NCBI GenBank assembly: GCA_028685295.1
Contig: JAQUEL010000020.1
Location: 1 to 24,565 of the forward strand
Direction: 5' to 3'
DNA length: 24,565 nt
From: a bacterium
Lineage (GTDB): Bacteria; UBP13; UBA5359
Shown here: piece after piece, positions 21,927 through 24,565 of the stretch
How positions within the stretch are numbered: position 1 is the first letter of the stretch
How the letters are laid out: each line of letters opens with the position of its first letter
Notes under the pieces: generated by a model
Database searches by the model: none
What the model saw: only the letters and a program-made list of their open reading frames with translations
What the model was told of the DNA's origin: nothing
Made by a program: the position numbers and the translations under genes

Positions 21927-22520
21927 ATGCTTCTGGAATTATTTAAAGTCTTTCTTCGTATCGGCGGCTTGACTATCGGCGGCGGGCTGGCTATGCTTCC
22001 GCTTATACAAGCAGAGATCGTCAACCGGAAAAAGTGGTTGACGGAGAACGAATTCTTCGATATGGTCTGCCTGACACAATCCTTTCCCGGCGTTATAGCC
22101 GTTAATATGGCTATTATGACGGGCTATCGACTGGCCGGAATACCCGGCATGCTGGTAAGTGCCATCGGGGTCATTATCATTCCTTTTCTGGCTATCCTGC
22201 TTATTGCCGTCTATCTTTTCAGGTATATCCAGTCGCCCGGCATAACCTCTTTCATGAAGGGGGCCATGGCCGGGGTCCTGGCTGTCATTACCGGAGTTAT
22301 CCTGAAATTGGCACTCCGAATTACGCGCGACACAGGCTCTATACTGCTGGCGCTCATATTTCTGGCTTTGTCCCTGCTGGGAATCAAGGTAATCTATATT
22401 ATTATTCTGGCTATTGCAACCGGCCTGCTGGGATATTATGTGCCCTTTATCGGCGCCCGTTTAGGGCTGGAAAGCGTTTATCCTGATATCGATACCGGCA
22501 GTGGAGGGGAAGAGTTATGA
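21927..22520 (+). CDS. chrA: Chromate transporter, short ChrA subunit 1
   Basis: This is a one-domain (short-chain) member of the CHR superfamily of membrane proteins, associated with chromate efflux in characterised members. The 197-residue protein has about six membrane helices. The family motifs are visible: FLRIGGLTIGGGLAMLPLI near the N-terminus and LTQSFPGVIAVNMAIMTGYRLAGIPG (about 49-75). The ATG has GGAGG about 8 nt upstream and a TGCTATAAT promoter. The second half-size subunit overlaps its stop (ATGA), so the two are coupled and probably form a heterodimer that does the work of a long ChrA. Many such pairs occur where chromate resistance was never tested; the physiological substrate may be another oxyanion. 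Confidence 0.88.
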   Translation: MLLELFKVFLRIGGLTIGGGLAMLPLIQAEIVNRKKWLTENEFFDMVCLTQSFPGVIAVNMAIMTGYRLAGIPGMLVSAIGVIIIPFLAILLIAVYLFRYIQSPGITSFMKGAMAGVLAVITGVILKLALRITRDTGSILLALIFLALSLLGIKVIYIIILAIATGLLGYYVPFIGARLGLESVYPDIDTGSGGEEL

Positions 22521-23044
22521 CTCTGCTCCTGGACATTCTGTGGACATTCTTTAAAATCGGCCTCTTTGCCTACGGCGGCGGATATGCTGCCGTGGCTCTA
22601 ATCATCAGCGAAGTAATAAATACCCGGCATTGGATAACAAGCACCGATTTCCTTCAGATACTCACTCTGGCCGAGATGACGCCGGGCCCTATCGCCATTA
22701 ATACGGCAACTTTCGTCGGCTATCAAGTGGCCGGCCTGCCGGGATCGGCAGTCGCTACGCTGGGCATCATTCTACCATCCTTGATACTGGTCACCACCGC
22801 CTTCCACTTTTACCGCAAGATTGAGAACCTGGCGCAGATAAAGAGCATCATGTCCGCCATGCGCCCGGCCGTACTGGCCATACTGATATCGGCTGTCATC
22901 AGCCTGGCCAAACCGACTTTGACCTCCATCATATCCGTAGCTATCTTTTCCATTGTTCTTCTTGCTTCCTTACGCTTTAAGCTCAATCCTTTGCTCCTTA
23001 TTCTTCTAGCAGGATCGGCAGGCTTGCTTGCAAATGCCTTATAA
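22517..23044 (+). CDS. chrA: Chromate transporter, short ChrA subunit 2
   Basis: This 175-residue membrane protein of the CHR superfamily is the partner of the preceding gene. The motifs are FFKIGLFAYGGGYAAVALI and LTLAEMTPGPIAINTATFVGYQVAGLPG, the more canonical of the two copies (TPGP rather than FPGV), followed by about four hydrophobic segments. The ATG overlaps the stop of subunit 1 by ATGA and has GGAGGGGAAGAG upstream, indicating tight coupling. The two subunits differ in sequence at equivalent positions, as usual for antiparallel-type pairs. The stop is followed by a 61-nt gap to an ABC transporter gene. Confidence 0.88.
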   Translation: MTLLLDILWTFFKIGLFAYGGGYAAVALIISEVINTRHWITSTDFLQILTLAEMTPGPIAINTATFVGYQVAGLPGSAVATLGIILPSLILVTTAFHFYRKIENLAQIKSIMSAMRPAVLAILISAVISLAKPTLTSIISVAIFSIVLLASLRFKLNPLLLILLAGSAGLLANAL

Positions 23045-23105
23045 AATGTAATCCGGCCGCTACCCTATTAGTTTATCCCAGCAACAGACGGGGTATTAAA
23101 ATTCA

Positions 23106-23858
23106 ATGGGTAACATAACGCTAAAGGCTGAGCACCTTTCTAAGGTTTTTAACGTTTTTAAGGCCGTAGACGATATCTGCTTTGAGGCACGGCGCGGAGA
23201 GATTCTGGGCATACTCGGTCCCAATGGAGCCGGCAAAACCACTACAGTACAGATGCTGCTGGGCCTTATCACGCCAACCTCCGGCTATATTGAAGCGCTG
23301 GGAATGGATCTGGCTAGGTATCGCCAGAAGATTGCCCGGAACGTCAATTTTTCTTCAGCCTATGTAAATTTGCCGGCCAACCTTACAGTAAGTGAAAATC
23401 TGCACATCTTTGCCCGCCTTTATGATGTAAAGCATCCTGAAACAAAGATTGAGCAGCTGCTGGATCTCCTGGGTCTACAGGGAACACAGCGAAAGCCGGC
23501 AGGACAATTGTCCTCCGGGCAACAAATAAGGCTTAATCTCTGTAAAGCGCTGCTTAATGACCCGGAAATACTCTTTCTGGATGAACCCACTTCCAGCCTG
23601 GACCCTGATATCGCCGATCGGACCCGACAACTGTTAATGAGCATCCGGCAAGAGCGTGAGCTGACTATTATATTCACCTCACACAATATGGCAGAGATGG
23701 AGAAAATTTCGGATCGGGTTCTATTTATGTTGCAAGGCAAGATTATAGCCGGGGGACGTCCGACGGAAGTAATCCAGCGCTATCACGGACAATCCCTGGA
23801 AGAGGTTTTTCTAAAACTAGCCCGGCAAACGAAAGAGCGTAAGGAGGGCGAATTGTGA
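23106..23858 (+). CDS. ABC transporter ATP-binding protein (ABC-2 exporter type)
   Basis: This 250-residue ATPase drives an ABC-2 exporter at the cytoplasmic membrane. The ATP site is complete: Walker A GPNGAGKTTT (38-47), signature LSSGQ (135-139), Walker B ILFLDEP (155-161) with the D-loop SSLD, and switch His193 (TSHN). At the usual Q-loop the sequence is NFSSAYVNLPANLTV (81-95) and I see no Gln there. I recall similar NFSSPY-type segments in a group of multidrug or polysaccharide ABC-2 ATPases, so this may be a subgroup trait. The ATG at 23106 has only a weak ribosome binding site. The permease starts in the stop codon (GTGA). The substrate is unknown. Confidence 0.9.
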   Translation: MGNITLKAEHLSKVFNVFKAVDDICFEARRGEILGILGPNGAGKTTTVQMLLGLITPTSGYIEALGMDLARYRQKIARNVNFSSAYVNLPANLTVSENLHIFARLYDVKHPETKIEQLLDLLGLQGTQRKPAGQLSSGQQIRLNLCKALLNDPEILFLDEPTSSLDPDIADRTRQLLMSIRQERELTIIFTSHNMAEMEKISDRVLFMLQGKIIAGGRPTEVIQRYHGQSLEEVFLKLARQTKERKEGEL

Positions 23859-24565
23859 GCTGGAACCGTATCTATGCCCTCTTTTTACGCCAGGTATACC
23901 TCTATCGGCACAGCCTGCCCAGGCTGATGGAGATAACTTACTGGCCTCTGGTGGACATACTGCTCTGGGGCTTTCTGACACTTTATCTCACCAGCCTGAG
24001 GGGAGGCGTACCCACCTTTATCTCCTTTTTGCTGGGAGCGCTTATTTTGTGGGAAATGCTCTTCAGAGCTCAACAGGCGCTATCGCTGGCCTTTCTAGAG
24101 GATGTCTGGACCAGAAACCTGCTCAATATCTTTGTAGCGCCGGTTTCCTCTGTGGAATTTCTGACAGCGGGAATGCTGCTGGGATTGGCTAAAGTACTGG
24201 TGGCCTTTATCGTAATGACGGTCCTGGCCTTCATGCTTTATGCCTTCAATATTTTTACTCTGGGACCGCTGTTGCTGCCTTTTATCGGCAACCTGGTAGT
24301 CTTTGGCTGGGCCATGGGCATTATCACCACTGCCGTTATTCTACGTTACGGACAGGGAGCAGAAGCTCTGGCCTGGGGCATAGCCTTCCTGATCCAGCCG
24401 GTGTCGGCTGTTTTCTACCCGGTAACCGTACTGCCGGCGGTATTACAAAAAATAGCCTTTTTTCTGCCGTCCTCTCATATCTTTGAAGGCATGCGAACAG
24501 TATTATCCGTTCGTATGCTCCCAGGCATGGATCTATTCTGGGCCGCCGTTTTGAATGCAATCTAT
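23855..24565 (+). CDS. ABC-2 type transporter permease (3' end outside window)
   Basis: This is the membrane partner of the preceding ATPase. A GTG at 23855 overlaps the ATPase stop (GTGA) and has a strong AAGGAGG 7 nt upstream (about 23841). The frame stays open to the end of the window (237 codons, no stop). It reads MSWNRIYALFLRQVYLYRHS and then LMEITYWPLVDILLWGFLTLYL, the usual ABC-2 opening (amphipathic helix, RLMEIxYWP..D...WGF). About five hydrophobic segments follow, with FLPSSHIFEGMR in the conserved C-terminal half (the ABC-2 P.T..FE.MR motif). About 20-30 residues are probably missing. The start was chosen from the overlap and ribosome binding site; no alternative ATG fits. Confidence 0.88.
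   Translation, partial: MSWNRIYALFLRQVYLYRHSLPRLMEITYWPLVDILLWGFLTLYLTSLRGGVPTFISFLLGALILWEMLFRAQQALSLAFLEDVWTRNLLNIFVAPVSSVEFLTAGMLLGLAKVLVAFIVMTVLAFMLYAFNIFTLGPLLLPFIGNLVVFGWAMGIITTAVILRYGQGAEALAWGIAFLIQPVSAVFYPVTVLPAVLQKIAFFLPSSHIFEGMRTVLSVRMLPGMDLFWAAVLNAIY

Noticed and set aside
1-24565. CRISPR arrays, tRNA or rRNA genes, prophage
   Set aside because: No regularly spaced repeats, tRNA-like folds or rRNA sequence, and no phage structural genes; the Xis-like HTH occurs only fused to a receiver domain.

Overview
The window looks like the chromosome of a clostridial-type (Firmicutes/Bacillota) bacterium of intermediate GC. The evidence is the gene repertoire: separate glyQ and glyS subunits in a recO-DUF4342-glyQ-glyS run, a YkuK-type RNase H-like protein, a MrdA-type PBP2, strong AGGAGG ribosome binding sites, and a Firmicutes-type LexA box at dinB. 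It also carries a complete TonB-dependent outer-membrane receptor with signal peptide, TonB box and C-terminal Phe. That points to a diderm (outer-membrane-bearing) lineage such as Negativicutes, Halanaerobiales or Limnochordia-like bacteria. This placement is inference; no rRNA is present.

Layout. 1-4816 is an envelope region: the 3' part of a class A PBP, a small coiled-coil gene plus ykuK (minus), a rhomboid protease (plus) and mrdA/PBP2 (minus). 4817-5154 is a regulatory gap holding divergent promoters and a structured leader, ending in an intrinsic terminator, in front of a CorA-type metal transporter (5155-6129). A small Cys-rich 'two-CW'-like gene follows. Then come mtnP-mtaD, overlapping by ATGA, which form a methylthioadenosine salvage module. 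dinB (DNA polymerase IV) follows under a textbook promoter with a LexA box. A strong hairpin separates it from the convergent B12 receptor gene, which has its own promoter, cobalamin riboswitch and terminator at 11905-12152. A decayed ISKra4-like transposase remnant lies at about 12326-12571.

12602-16873 is the minus-strand housekeeping run recO-DUF4342-glyQ-glyS. Next is a gap with a perfect 22-bp inverted repeat, a nitroreductase, and a soluble PAS histidine kinase facing a convergent response regulator whose output domain is an excisionase-type HTH. Then come a flavodoxin-like protein and a Gfo/Idh/MocA oxidoreductase (minus). The plus-strand end holds a split ChrA chromate-transporter pair and an ABC-2 exporter (ATPase plus a permease that runs off the window).

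I see no large unknown multi-gene system. The most interesting element is the corA leader RNA: two copies of one heptamer could pair alternatively with the terminator 3' arm, the architecture of a metal-sensing riboswitch or attenuator, and it matches no class I recognise by eye. Secondary points are the Asp-to-Asn change in MtnP next to an MTA deaminase, which suggests a methylthioinosine route, and the REC-excisionase regulator.
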